A DNA stretch of 64,000 nucleotides from Rhea pennata (Eukaryota; Chordata; Aves; Rheiformes; Rheidae): positions 9,156,017 to 9,220,016 of the forward strand of contig NC_084677.1 of NCBI RefSeq assembly GCF_028389875.1, read 5' to 3'. Positions 14,001 through 27,800 of the stretch are shown here, piece by piece. The stretch's first letter is position 1; each line of letters begins with the position of its first letter. The translations under genes were made by a program, and so were the position numbers. The notes beneath the pieces were generated by a model that was given only the letters and a program-made list of their open reading frames with translations, searched no databases and was not told the DNA's origin.

Positions 14001-17000
14001 TCAGACGTAATTTTATTTTAAAGCATGAAATTGAAATAGTTAACCCTTAAGTTTATTTTTAAATAGATGACAGTAATTGCAATATCCTTGTAAGACAAAA
14101 TTAAATAAACCCTATTAGATCTGACAGTTTGTCAAAAACAAGAAACATAACTTAGTGCATGCAGAAATACATGCTATCCTGATTATGCCGAATATTGGTA
14201 TAATTTTAAAATAATATTCTCAGAAAGTGCGAGGTCTTTTGGCATTGTTGTCTTGTCGTCTTTTGTTTTAACCAGACTGGAATGTTGGAATTGTCATGCT
14301 GCATTTAATCTTCTAGTTCATACATGGGCAAATCAGCATTTTATTATCTGATGTGTCTTGAATATTCTTACTGTACAGTGCCTATTCTTAACACTCCTAT
14401 GCGAAGTAGTCATGCTCCTAAAGTTTTTTGAATGAATGTTTCTATGGTCTTTCATTTCTGGAAGATATCCCTTTTTGTTGTAGGGAAATGAAAAATAGAG
14501 CCAGTACCACCTTTGTCATTAGCCATTTGTTTACTGTTACCATTACTCTTCCTTATAGACTAAGCAGATGACTCTTATTAGAAGATTAGATAGAAATACC
14601 TGAGGGGAAAAATATGAAAGCTGTAACATTATAAAGCTCTATACTGCTTACTCATCTCTCTCTTAGTATCTTAAGATGTATCTTAAGACCTTTTTTAAAT
14701 CTATCTAAGAAGAATAGTAACCAAAAATGTTTTTAACTTTCAGTAATGTTTCATTTTTATAAAATTATCCTACACCAAATTTTATTTAATTTTAAAGTGT
14801 AATAGAGCAGTCTCCAAAATGTGCATAACAAATATAGTTCTTTTCAAAAACTTGTCTCTGTCAAGCACTTTAGTAGAAGTATAAGAAATGTGTTTTTCAC
14901 AATGTGTAGTAAAGTGGTGGTAGTATAGTTCTCCATATCAAATAGTGGTGTGGAAATTTCTACTGCTGCTCATATCAGACTGGTTTTCAAAATAATCTAT
15001 AGTGATTGTGTAACTATTAAACAGGGAAGTAGCTCCAAATAGTTAATGTAAAATTACTTTTTTTTTTCCCTCCCTCTCTCTTCTTAGGTATTTGACAGGA
15101 ATGGTTGATAAAAGAACACTTGAAAAATATGAAAGAGAAGCTAAAGAAAAAAACAGAGAAACATGGTATGAAACTTGCTGAAGATAAAACAGTTTTCTGT
15201 TAACACTGTGATAGGAACTGGAAATATATTTATTTATTCATTTTTGTCCCTGTAGTACTTGCGTCTTGCTGGATTGAATTTTCAGGGGCAGATTATTTTG
15301 TTTTCTTCCAGAATTTCTTTAACTAGGGCTGCATGAAGTAGTGCAATTCACATTGAAACAGGTTTTGCTGCTTTTTTTTTTTTTTTTTTTTTGCTTTTTT
15401 TTTCCCTTTCTTTTCCTCCTTCCCTTCCCTTCCCTCTTCTTCCTCATGAGAGCAATGCTTTACATTCCAGTGCTTTGGAAAAGCTAGTTATCTGGTAAAG
15501 GGAATACAAGGCAGACACTTTTCTCAGGCTGCTCTTGGACTGTTCCGTCTGTATGTCTTTTACCTGGAAAGAGTGGAGAAGGTCATGGGTAAGGACAGAG
15601 ATTGGGGTTATTGGTTCCGGAGACATAAGGAGAGAATGACTGGCTCTCCATCCTCCGGCTTCTGCCTTGTTAACTTGTTTCGTATGTTGAGAGTCTCAAA
15701 ATTTGAGTAGTTCTACTTTGTGATTTAAGGAAAAAAAAACAAAAAACATTTTAGAGTTGAAATTTCAGTCAGGAATGCATCCTTCCCCCCAAAAACCCTA
15801 TGTGCAAAAGAAATTTTCCATCCAGTTCATCTATCTGACATTAAACCTAATGTGGTTGTCAATGGCCAACAGGATAAAACGTTATTAGGAGGTGATGTGA
15901 TACTGTTAATCTCATACCCTTAGAAAAAACAGACTATTTCTAAAATGTCTTATTCAAAATGAATTCTTAAAAACTGACAGCCATCTGATGATGGGCATGT
16001 TTTATGCATTGACAAGCTATGTTGTTGTTCTGTGGTGTTTCCACTGGTGGTCTGTTTTTTCCACCTGATGGTGTTTTTTATCAAAGATTTAGAGTGTTTT
16101 GGACAAGTAGTCAGTTATGGTACCTGCTAGAGTATGCTGAGGTCCACTGCTTAGTCCACAGTTCAATACTTAGTTATAACACAAATAATAAATGGCTTAT
16201 CTGTTCAACCACAGAGACAGCTGAAGTAATCCTTATTTATTCTGTTTCTTCTTTATATAAAGCCTAATTGATGTTTGTGAGATTCTGTAATGGGGATTTT
16301 CTGGAAGTATATAATCAGAGTAATTTCTGTAGCAAGAGAATAGTATTTTGAAACTTGCTTATTTTGATTGTGAGAAAACAAGATATGGTTAAAAAGGCCT
16401 GTGGTTATATCTCTGCATGAAGAATTGTGGGTTTTTTTTTTTTTTTTTTTAATTAAGTTGTCTTAATTCATAGAATTAATGTATTCTGCCAATCTTCTGC
16501 TTTTATCTTCAGGATATTTCTGTCCCTTGACAGTACACTATGTTAGAGATTTTTTTTTTTAAGTAATAAGTAAAAACACTGAAATTCAGCTGTTGTCAGT
16601 GTTGTTCTTGCATAGAGTAAAACTAAAGAAATGAGGAGCACTTGTGCTTCTCCATCAATTTGTTGCAGACTGGAAAAAAAACTACTAATTGTTTGTAGCC
16701 CTGCAAATTTATTTTTTGCACTCTATAGTTACTCTGAACTCTTGAAATTCTCTATAATAGCAGTATAGGCAAAGACCTATTTTGCATTTGGGAAAAAAAA
16801 AAATCAGTAGTGTACATTAAAGCTTAATGTAATGTAGAATTACAAATGTCATACTGATGGGGGAGGGAAGGAGTCAAAAAAAAACTTTCCTCCCACCACC
16901 CCCTATTATGAATATGAGTATGGGGCATCATTTTGAGCCTTTTTTATATCTGGAAAACCAACTCAGGTGTGTTTTTTTTTTTTTCTTAGGAGTCCTATGA

Positions 17001-20000
17001 AAATTATGAGATGACCTTTTCTGTTTAATAAATATTGATTTCCTTTTTGTAAAGGAAATAATATACAAGGAGATATGAGCAGTTTCCAAAATACTCCTTT
17101 GTCAATTTGAGGATTATGTTATTCTACTTCTCTTATTGACATAGAATTCAAGCATCAGACTAGTGCTGTCATTTAAAATGTTAGTGTATTCAAACTCTTG
17201 AGAATAACTACAAATATTCAGTTGTGTCCAATACCTGGTCTAGGGGCTTGATAGGTCAGGGTGCTGTGAATATGAAACAAATTTGAAACAAAAGTGAATT
17301 TATTTGATCATGTTCTGTCACTTGTGTTTAAAGCTGTAAGAGAGAACACATATGAAAGACTGAACAATATTATATTTTCCAAATACTGCTCAGGAACAAA
17401 GGATACTCTTAAGTAGATCAAAAAGTGAAAAAAACTTTTCACACTATCTTTGCTACTTTACAGGTAGTCTCAATTTCATAGCTAACTTTTTTTTTTTTTT
17501 TTTAAGGAGAATTTAGTAATTGAAAATATGTGTTTAGAATTGCACTCTTTTAGCTACAGGTGAAGAATAGATATCTCTGGGCAATATAGCTCACTACATA
17601 TAGGCATAACCTTGAGTTTAAAGTTGGTATCAGTCGTGGAAATGGCTTAAGTTTGGCAATAATGATATAGTTAAAACTGAGCAGGAAAAAGATTTTTATG
17701 ATAACTAAATCTTCAAACTTAAATATAGTAAAAACTAGTACAGAACCAGAATATTTGAGTTGTTGAATTTTTTTGTAGGTACCTCTCATGGGCCTTAGAC
17801 ACAAACCAGGAAGAACGAGACAAAGGTAAAACAGTAGAAGTGGGCCGTGCCTATTTTGAAACTGAGAAGAAACACTTCACTATTCTAGACGCTCCTGGAC
17901 ATAAGAGTTTTGTTCCAAATATGATTGGTGGTGCTTCTCAGGCTGATCTTGCTGTGCTGGTAAGAACAAATCAGATTTTCTATCTCAGTCTCTCTCTTTC
18001 CTTTTACCTCCCTCCCTCACCTCCTTTTTCAAATCTTACAAAGTCTGGCAAGCTGAGTGGTTTTGGAGTTACTTGTTAACAACTTGATAAAATTGTTCAC
18101 AGTTGTCATGTGATTTTTATATATGTCAATGCAGAAACTGATGGGTAGCATTGAGGTTATGCCAGTGTGTTTTCCAAATCTTGTACCAATCTTGACTAAC
18201 CCAAAGTTATTTATTGAATAAGGCCCTACTGTTCATTATCTGTTCTTGTGTTGAGAGAATCATAGAACTCTTTTTAAATGTGTATTTTTAATTAGGTTAT
18301 TTCTGCAAGAAAAGGAGAATTTGAAACTGGATTTGAAAAAGGTGGACAAACAAGAGAACATGCCATGTTAGCAAAAACAGCAGGTGTAAAACATTTAATA
18401 GTTCTTATTAATAAAATGGATGATCCAACCGTAAACTGGAGTAATGAACGGTGAGTTTAATTTTTAAAAACAACTTTGTTAAAAGATATTGAACTAAAGT
18501 AAGACTAAACGAAAGTGACTATATGCCAAAGTCATTCCTGATAAAAGAATAGTGAGCTAAGGATAGAAGTTATCAAAATTGTGGGAGAAACAGAAGTATA
18601 GTCTCTTAGAACAATGCATCTTGACTAAGCTTTTATTTCTACATTGCTTTAAAACACTGACTGCCAAAAGACATAGCATTTCTCTTCTTGGCTCTGTGCA
18701 GCCATATCTAAAAAATGCATGCATTCTAACATAGCTTAATTGTTGACTTGGAAAGTTTGAATGTACTGAAACTGAAAGGAAGTGACTCTTGTCAGCAGTT
18801 TAGCTTGCCAAATTCTTGATAACTTGGCCATGTTCCTGCTAAGCTCCTAGCTTAGGTTTAGCGAGAATAGCATTATCTTGCTCACTGTATATGTGTCTAC
18901 TCTGTATTATTTGCAGTTGTTCTCTCGTGATAAGCTGAAATGAATAAGCGAATAATATATTAAGTGATTCTTGATTGCATTTGGGTTGCGGGGGTGAGGA
19001 GGGAGTAGGAGTCTTGCCCTGGTACAGGCCCAGTAAAAATAACTATATACTTAGAAGTATAGATAACTAGAATAAAAAGAATTGAGCTTTTCTTTTTCTG
19101 TCTTCATACTCGATGTTACTTAAGGGCTTTAACTTTCCTAGGTGTCAGAATTCATGTCTTGATGTCTTGTTTAGCTTCTCTCTCATCTTTCTTCTTCCTT
19201 TAAGCTGCATGCTAAAAAGCATGTTTCAGTCCTTCTCTGGAAATATTTGTGTAGTGAAGGGATACAGTTTTTCTTTCTACAGTAATTACAAGAGATTTTT
19301 GTTTAAGTGGGGAATATTCTGTGTATGTACAGTGTATGAACATTGTATTAGAATGCATATATTCTGTCTTTAATTATCCCCAAAGTGACCTGTAGCTGCA
19401 GAGTGTTATGTGCCTCAGCCTGGGGCAGGGAGCAGAGATGCAATAAAAGAGGAAATAGGTCAGCACCTCAGTGGAAAGACAGATATTGGTCTCTGTTTGT
19501 TAGACACTATTCTGGAGAGGATCTACCTCATTAGGTTTGTGCCATTCTTAAATCAGATCTTAGTCCCAAACTGCAGATGTGGTATGAATACATAGTCATC
19601 TTGACTATCAAAATACATGGTTCTCAGCCAAATCCGTGGTGACTTCTCCCTCACAGAGAACTTACTGCATTGTCAAGAATCATGAAAGATTTTGAGGAAA
19701 GCTATGAGAGATTGTGCAACCTCAAAACATCAGCCTTGTTTCCTAAGAGAGTAAGGCATGCTGAATTATGCTGTCTTAGTCCAGCCCTAATCTTCCCCAA
19801 GCTTTTGAACATTGTGAAATTCAGTTACAACTGGCTAAGGGGGAAAGTCTAATAGAAATAAATATATTTAAGTTTTATGAAATTGTATGGAAGACTGAGA
19901 GAGACCAAGCCATCATTAAAGTGGAAGCAAGACTTAAGTAGTTGTCTGCTTGGTTTGTCCTGCTATCTTGGCCTGTATCTCTAGTCTAAAAGCCACTATA

Positions 20001-23000
20001 GTATATGCTGCTTCTTGCCCAGCCTAGTATTCAGTGTACATGGGGGGAGGGGAATGATGATGTCTTACAGGGTGGAGGAATGAGGGGAATTGACAGTATT
20101 AAGTTGTGCTGGAAGACTAGGGAGAAGACTCAAATAAGCCACCAGACTTTACTACACATTTATCACAGAGTAATTTAACTGATGAAAATTAATTTTTTTT
20201 ATTAATTTAAAAAGTGTTATGTCATACTAAAATAATTTAAATCCATCTTGATTCATTTGTTGTTTTTATAGATACGAGGAATGTAAAGAAAAACTGGTGC
20301 CATTTTTGAAGAAAGTTGGCTTTAATCCCAAAAAAGATATTCATTTCATGCCCTGCTCAGGATTGACTGGAGCAAATCTTAAAGAACAGTCAGAATTCTG
20401 TCCTTGGTATATGTATGTATCCAAAATCAACAACTTGGATAATAGTTATATTTCAATAAAAGTCAGTGCTATAGTGAAGTTATGAAGAAGTACAGCTTGG
20501 TGTGCTGTAGCTGTATTCAAGAAGTATTGGCTAAGGTACTTGAGGAAGTATGATCAGCACAACAGGAACACAGAACTCTGTAATAAGCCAAATAAAAGCA
20601 TTTAGTAGCTGCAGAAGATGAGTTGCCAGACTCTATAGAAAGTGTTAGCAGTATTCGTTAATTTTTGGCTTGTGAGATTGAATGCCAGCACTCTAATTTT
20701 TCAGTGATGCTGCATTAGGTATGTTGGAGGGAAGAATAATTTGATCTGGAGTGTTTGCTTGAAGCCATATTATAATAAGCTACAAGCCATGTCTCCATTC
20801 TTATCATATTTTCAGTATGGTTCATGGGAGCTAAAACATTAATGAAAATCATATTTGGAACCATATGATTTGGCACTTCCAAAACATAATAAGCATATCT
20901 AGCAAGATTTCTAAGGGATAGTGATTTTGTGTTCATTATGCCTGTGACATAGCTTAAAAGCTACATGTGCTTCCTGAGTATTACCATGATAGCTAAGGGA
21001 ATGTGAATGCTAATGATGGGGTATTAAGACAGACTTAACTGTATTTAGCATTTTTAGTAATAAGAAGGGTGTTCACATAACTAAAATGAATGCCTTTTGC
21101 TGTTTTAGTGGATTACCATTTATTCCATACCTGGATAATTTGCCAAACTTCAACCGTTCAGTTGATGGACCAATCAGGCTGCCAATTGTGGATAAGTATA
21201 AGGTACAAATCCAAAATAATGGGATTCAAATGATAAATGGATTGTTTTCAAAAAGCAGTAAATGGACTATATTTCACTACATTCCTTCCCCCTGCCCCCC
21301 CCCCTTTTGATATGGTGGGCAATTGTTGTCTACATTTTTGAACTGTGGAATGGAGAAAGAAGTAAACCACTTCAGTATTATATGAGACTCTAAAATAATT
21401 TTTTGTGAGAACAGCTTCCAAAACATTAAATGTAGCAGCACTAAATAACTTCATAGAGTTAAATGACCATGTTTAGAATTAAATAGTAAATAGAACAGAC
21501 TTTAGAAAAATGTCTTTTATGTTTTTTTTAATGAAGGATATGGGTACTGTGGTCCTTGGAAAGCTGGAATCAGGCTCTATTTGCAAAGGACAACAGCTTG
21601 TGATGATGCCAAACAAGGTATAGTAAGGTTTACATATTTTAAAAGTATGACTCTACTGGAAAACAGCTTGATTCTTAAAGAAATTAGTCTAAATCAAAAT
21701 ATTTCAGTGGCTCAGTTGAGCAGAGCTGTACTTCTGTGTTTTACATGGGTGATGTTTCTGAGTGTATATACACATACATACCTGTATGTATATATACACA
21801 TGCATGTGTGCGCACAAGAGAGAGTGTATCTCCTTACTAAACTCAATTACTTAGTGATCAGTCCTGACAATTTTTGAACTATGTTTTGCTTTGCATTTGT
21901 ACAGTTGGCCCTAGAACCTTTTGTGCTGCTTTTTGTGGGTTAGTATTGCTCAAAACTTTTTTTTTCACACAAAAAGAAATGGGAAAAATTAAAAGGATAC
22001 AGACAGTACAGTGCATTACAATAGTTTTTATTATTTGCTTTGGTAGTTAATAAGGTGGGAAGTAAGACTTCAGGAAGTTGGAATAATGACCATCTTTCTG
22101 AAATTACCCCTCTTTAAATTCTCTGCTATTCCAATTTTTATTTCTTGTTGGTATCTAGTAATGAGGCTGTATAACAATGTATTTTGCATTCTCCTTGGTA
22201 GATAATAGGCATTTATTCTCACATCTCTTTATAAAATGTTTAAAGTGACTTTACTTTAAAGATAGTGGATACGTTTTGAATTTGCTGTTCATTGAACAGG
22301 TTATAGAATTCTGTGAATTCAAATCTGTTGAACAAATATGCTATGTTATATTCTGAAAAATCAGAAGTTCCATTACATTTTTCAAATGCTTTACATGTCA
22401 TGAAGCTTGTAGAACTGAGTATATGAATTTAAGCTATAATAGATTTAAGTATTGAAATCATGTATTAAAGTGATTTTGGTACAGACTGAATTATTCATAC
22501 TAGAAAACTTCACTTTTGCTTCCTTTAAGCACAATGTGGAAGTTCTTGGAATCCTTTCTGATGATGTAGAAACCGATTCAGTAGCCCCAGGTGAAAATCT
22601 AAAGATCCGACTGAAGGGAATTGAAGAGGAAGAGATCCTTCCAGGATTTATACTCTGTGATCCCAACAACCTGTGTCATTCTGGACGCACATTTGATGCC
22701 CAGGTAGAATAATTAACTTTTAATTGCTATATAAGTGGGTAAACAACTGTAAAATATTTTACCTGTGTTTCAACAAATCTAAATTTCAGTAGCTTTACTT
22801 TTCAGTTCAGATTTTTGACTCGCTATTATATCTCCAGGTTGATAATAACATACATACTTCTGACTCTGGAGTCAGAAATATGAGTTCTAAAAGTATCCAT
22901 CACTTATTATGAATGTAACCTCTACATTAAGTTTTAGACACCTATAATCTTGAAAGCAAGGTCTTTTCTGGCCAATTCTTCCATTTCATACTTTATAATA

Positions 23001-24459
23001 TAAACAGTTAATTCACTTCTGAATTTTATATTTTTCACTAAAATTTGTTAAACGGGGGTATATTGTTCAACTACACATTTTAATATAGAACTATGTTTGG
23101 TTATTCTCTGATCTTTTATAATGAAATGAGAAAGAAATACACTTATTTTTTATTGTTTTGCAGATAGTGATAATTGAGCACAAATCCATTATCTGCCCAG
23201 GTTATAATGCTGTGCTGCACATCCACACCTGTATTGAAGAAGTTGAGATAACAGTAAGCATCTCTTAAGTAGTAATATGAATAATCTGAACATAGACAAT
23301 ATACTTGCTGGGGGCAGGAGATCTCTCAGTACATACGTAGAAAAACTAATATGACAATGCTCCAGCCCTGTTTGGAAACTTTGGTCAGTACTAAATACAA
23401 CCAAAAATGGCAGTAAGAAATAACGATTAATTTTCTTATACAGTAAGTCTTAAAGAAGTTCTTTTTATACTTTTAAGTGTTTTCTTTCTTAGACCATTCT
23501 TCAGTTATGTTTAGAAAAGAAGGGAAAAAAATATTTTAGCACTCACAGATACTCATTCTTTTCTTATGTAGGCCTTAATCTGCTTGGTAGACAAAAAAAC
23601 AGGAGAAAAAAGTAAGACGCGGCCCCGTTTTGTGAAACAAGATCAAGTATGCATTGCTCGTTTAAGGACAGCAGGAACTATCTGCCTCGAGACATTCAAA
23701 GATTTCCCTCAGATGGGACGCTTCACCTTAAGAGATGAGGGTAAGAGTGCTTGGTCAATAATTATTAATTAGACTGCTGAAAAAATACATTTATTTGAAA
23801 TAGAAAACCCTGCGTGGCAGTGAGGTACTGAAAATGCTTGTATCTAGTGGGAAATTGTTATGTAGATAACTGCATAAGAAAATCAAAGCAAAATACTGTC
23901 ATTGTACACTAATTTTTTGCTAGTAACAAAGAATGTTCTAGAAGAATATTTGTACAGAAATATGCCCTGTGAAGCAAAAAGCTGAATTGGAAAAACTTAT
24001 GTCAGTGAAATTAGGGGGTATTGTACTTTGGGCTTTAACTCATGCTTATCCTGGTAAAAACTCTTAAGGATCTTTGGGATATGTTTAAAATAAATTACAT
24101 TTAAAAGTTGCAAAAACAGGAGTTGAAATTCTCTTGTATAACAATGATTAAATGGTATGTCTATATAGGATAAAATAGCTTCTGTAGCTTTTTTAAAAGA
24201 AGTATTAAGAGTACTATTTAAGATTTTTATTTTACTTTTAAAAATGCACTGGTACTTTAGCAATACAGAGAATAAATTGCTGTATTGTATAAGTTCTAAT
24301 ATTCTGGAGAGCGTGTATTTTGAGGAGGTAGCTTTCACACTCTTTAGATATACTGTTGAAAAGAATGTATATACCTCTAACTTTCATGTTTGTCTCCTTG
24401 GTTTAGGTAAGACCATTGCAATTGGAAAAGTTCTGAAACTGGTTCCAGAGAAGGACTAA
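11087..24459 (+). CDS. GSPT1: GSPT1 (eRF3a), peptide chain release factor GTPase; exon 2 to stop, first exon not seen
   Basis: eRF3a is the cytosolic GTPase that pairs with eRF1 to end translation and couples termination to mRNA decay. Coding exons, with phases that join without a break: 11087-11134, 11513-11554, 12315-12542, 13596-13629, 15088-15165, 17779-17959, 18296-18450, 20272-20412, 21109-21202, 21537-21617, 22530-22703, 23164-23253, 23572-23740, 24407-24459 (stop TAA). Together they encode about 522 residues nearly identical to human GSPT1 as I recall it. The GTPase motifs are visible: GHVDAGKS across exons 12315/13596, DAPGH in exon 17779, NKMD in exon 18296. EF-Tu domain 2 and 3 type barrels follow, and the protein ends in VPEKD. 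The acidic linker (EEEEEIPKP) is in exon 12315. The first exon, which in human carries the glycine-rich region and PABP-binding PAM2 motifs, is not found and probably lies left of the window. The methionine at 11533 corresponds to the start of the human short isoform. Confidence 0.96.
15372..15392. repeat. T21 run with pyrimidine-rich flank
   Basis: Homopolymer followed by about 55 bases of C/T-rich sequence, inside a GSPT1 intron. Confidence 0.9.
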
Positions 24460-24895
24460 GCATTTTTCTCAATGACCCCCGCACAATACTGTGAGGAAAA
24501 TCAACTCTGCAAAAGCCTACTTCACACCGCCTTCTTATTTTCTGCCCATTGATAAACTTCTCCCCATATTTTGCAAAGACAAATTTCACAGCAAAGGTCC
24601 ACATTATGTCAGCTTTCTCATATTGAGAGCTCTGCTATGCCACTGTTGAATTTCTCCCAAAAGAATTTTTTTTTCTCCCAAATTCTGCTTCCTTGGAAAG
24701 ATTCGGCAATAGCTTTGTAAGTGATGTGGACATAATTGCCTATAATTATGAAAAATTAAAGGATTTTTAATGTTTAATTTCCCCCAGCATATATTAAGAC
24801 ATCTTTTTTCCAGGCAGATCATTCAGAGTGTGCGAGTGTGTGTGCACATGTTACAAAGAATACTACCATGTTAATAAACTATTAAATTTGAAATC
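24460..24895 (+). other. GSPT1: GSPT1 3' UTR, proximal form
   Basis: Follows directly from the TAA at 24457-24459 and ends shortly after the AATAAA at 24873-24878. A TG-rich stretch (about 24830-24845) lies upstream of the signal. Later AATAAA hexamers at 26102 and 27531 could serve longer 3' UTR forms. Confidence 0.7.
24873..24878 (+). terminator. Poly(A) signal of GSPT1
   Basis: Canonical AATAAA 414 bases after the GSPT1 stop codon, with a T-rich stretch just downstream. It is the first canonical hexamer in the 3' UTR. Confidence 0.7.
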
Positions 24896-24899
24896 TTTT

Positions 24900-27800
24900 T
24901 CGGTATTTGAATTACTTTTGAATAATATTTTTTATCTGGATGTAACGCAGTTGCATTAGCTTTTTAACTTTCCAGTAACCTAGATATTTGGTTACCTGGA
25001 CTTTTCTAAACTCTTCAGCTCCCCACACACACAGTTTTAAATGAGGCAATTAGGCACTCAACCAAGTTTGTATTACAGGAATTAGTTTTGCCCCTTCCCT
25101 TTGAATGCGTTCTTTAAAATTAAAAACATTCATGCAAATGTGGCACCTTCATTAGCTTTACATTTGTTAATATCTACAGCAAATTTAGGTTGATTTAACA
25201 TGTTTACTAGACACAGTAAGTCAGTTTTGAAGGCTAGAACTACATATTGTGTCTTTATAAAATACAGCGTTATTAAATTCTTAACTGCAGAAAATGCTAA
25301 CAATGAGTAAATCAGTGAAACTTGCAAAAATAAGAGAATTTGTGGCAATAGTGCCTATTAGTATTTATAAGAGCTACATTTTTGTGGGAGAACTGGGCCA
25401 ATTAAAAAGTGCCAGTTATATAAGTTACTCAGTTCACCCTGTCTTTAATTTAGAGGGCTGGATAATCCTTGCTGTTTTAAAGATCAGTCTGAACTGAGAG
25501 GGAAAAGGACTATTTAAATCCCTAGGAGTTTGCACATACTGAAATATGGGAGGGTCAGAATCAAGCACAGGCTGTAAATTTTTGCGTATCAAAGCAATGT
25601 AAGCTTGTGAGGACCAGTGATGTTTTCTTGAGAAATTAAAAGCAAAACTGGTTCAAAATAAAGCTTACTCAGTACAACTTGAAAGAGCTGCATAATGAAA
25701 TCCTATTTAGCTGCACTTTGAAAGTACAATTGCTATCCTGATTCTAACAATTAGGATGAAGACTAACTGATTTTTCATTTTCCAGAGTGTTACTAGTGAT
25801 TATTAAAAGGAATCTTCAGAGCTTCTTCAGAATGTCTTAAACTAAACATTTTCAGTTGTACAATTGTGGTGAGCCCATCTCCTCCCCCAAAAGTTTACAG
25901 TCTCGTGACTATATCTGAATTCACAGAACTCAAAACTGAAACAGATTTACCTTTTTGGGTTTTTTTTTGGTTTTGTTTGTTTCTTTGTAACTGTGGAACT
26001 CCCATTCATTTCACTTACAGCTACATTGTATGGACAGAAGAGGTTATTGTCCTTCAGTTTCATATGACTACACTTGTAGCTACCGTAATGCATGGAATTT
26101 AAATAAATTTTATTATGTCTGCAAATCTCTGGACTTTTATTTTTCTGGTAAATCAGTTTTAAAGTAACTTTTTTCTGCAAAGCGAACAAAACCCACAATT
26201 CCTTGGATCTTAAACTAATGAAGAAGTCGAAAGCCAAGGAAACTTTTATTGTGTTATTCTTCTGAATTGATTTAGGATTTCCACCTATCAGTGTGCTCTC
26301 TTAAAGTCAGCTCATGGATTTTTAATTCTCTAAGACCATCACTGGAGAATCTTTACAGTTCTGAAAATTCCTAAATTGTTAAAACTTTTAAAACTTTTCC
26401 TAAACACTGAATACATCTCAAAACTACATGATGCTCAAGTGGAATTTTCACTTTAGAGCAAACTTAATGAGAAATTCTAAAATTTTGTTATTTTGGGGCC
26501 AGACAGAATGTATTCATGGCAAAACTGAAAAGAATCATCTGGTGGGTTGAAATACTAGTACAAAGAAAGTTTTAGCATCTCCATAACTCATCCCATCTAG
26601 TGCTTTTGATTACCATTTGCATAAATCCAATTAACATCACCTTGCCTATAATGGGAAGCTTAAATAAAATCTTAATCTAAAATGTACAGTTCAAGATACT
26701 AAGTAATATGAGATGGTTTTGATTAGGGTATAAAATACTTACATTATATAACACTTAAACATGCTGATACAGAAATACAAAGCAAAAGTCTACACTAATT
26801 GGCTGCATTTTAGGTATAAGAGCTAAAAAAAATATAATTAAATAATCCTCAGATTGCATCTCAACTTTTTTTTGTTACATCTCCATTCTACATTTCTTAT
26901 AGTCCCATTTTTACTGCTATTGAACACAGCTAAATTTAAATCAAAAGGAAAAAATGATAATGTGGCTTTGTTTGAAATAGTATTTGCTGATTCACTGATG
27001 TAATAAAATTTTTAAATGATCATTTTGAGTACTTATTTCCTCTTGTGAAAACATGTGGTACACTGAAGATGCAGGAGCTGTGCACCCACAACAATTTAAA
27101 AACAAAGGGAGGAAAAAAAGGGAATGGAAGTTGAATTGAAACTACCAGCACCCCAGGAGCAGTGCTAGTATATGATACTTGCAGAGTATTCCTGAAGTGG
27201 ATGTAATTTATACCAGCAAAACTGAAGTCTGTCTTTTTTTTTTTTCCCCTCTTTTCTTTCTCTTTTTCTCTCTTTTTCTCTCTCTTTTTCTCTATTTCTC
27301 TATTTCTCTATTTCTCTTCCCAATAGTGGAAAGGAGGGGATTGAGGTTTTTCCCCAGAATGCATTTATGGCAGCTTTTGTATGCAGTGTAGTACTGATCT
27401 GGATTATGCCTTTTTTCTCTGACTGTTGGCCAAAGTTTATAGGGTAGATATGACTTAAGTGCATAGCCATGATGTAACTTATAAAAACATAAATTATAAT
27501 AATAAAAACTAAGTTCTTGTATGTTCTTGAAATAAAAGCTTTGGTATATGTAACAATAATTAAATGTAAAGTAATCTGAATGTGCAGCAGTACTGATTAT
27601 TTTGCAAAAAGAAAATAATTATTTGTTCTGCAAGTTACAAGAAGTAAAGAACGCTAAATGAAGAAATGGGAAATGAAGCCAATTAGTTGACTTAACTTTG
27701 CCATCAACTTGAATCTACTTTAAACCACACCATGTACTTTGATTATGTTTGCAGACAATTAGAATCTAGCATACGTTTGTATGCTATGGTGGCATCAGTT

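Noticed and set aside
21765-21815. Imperfect TA/CA-rich hairpin in a GSPT1 intron
   Set aside because: Explained by alternating TATG/CATA simple sequence; not a specific structure.
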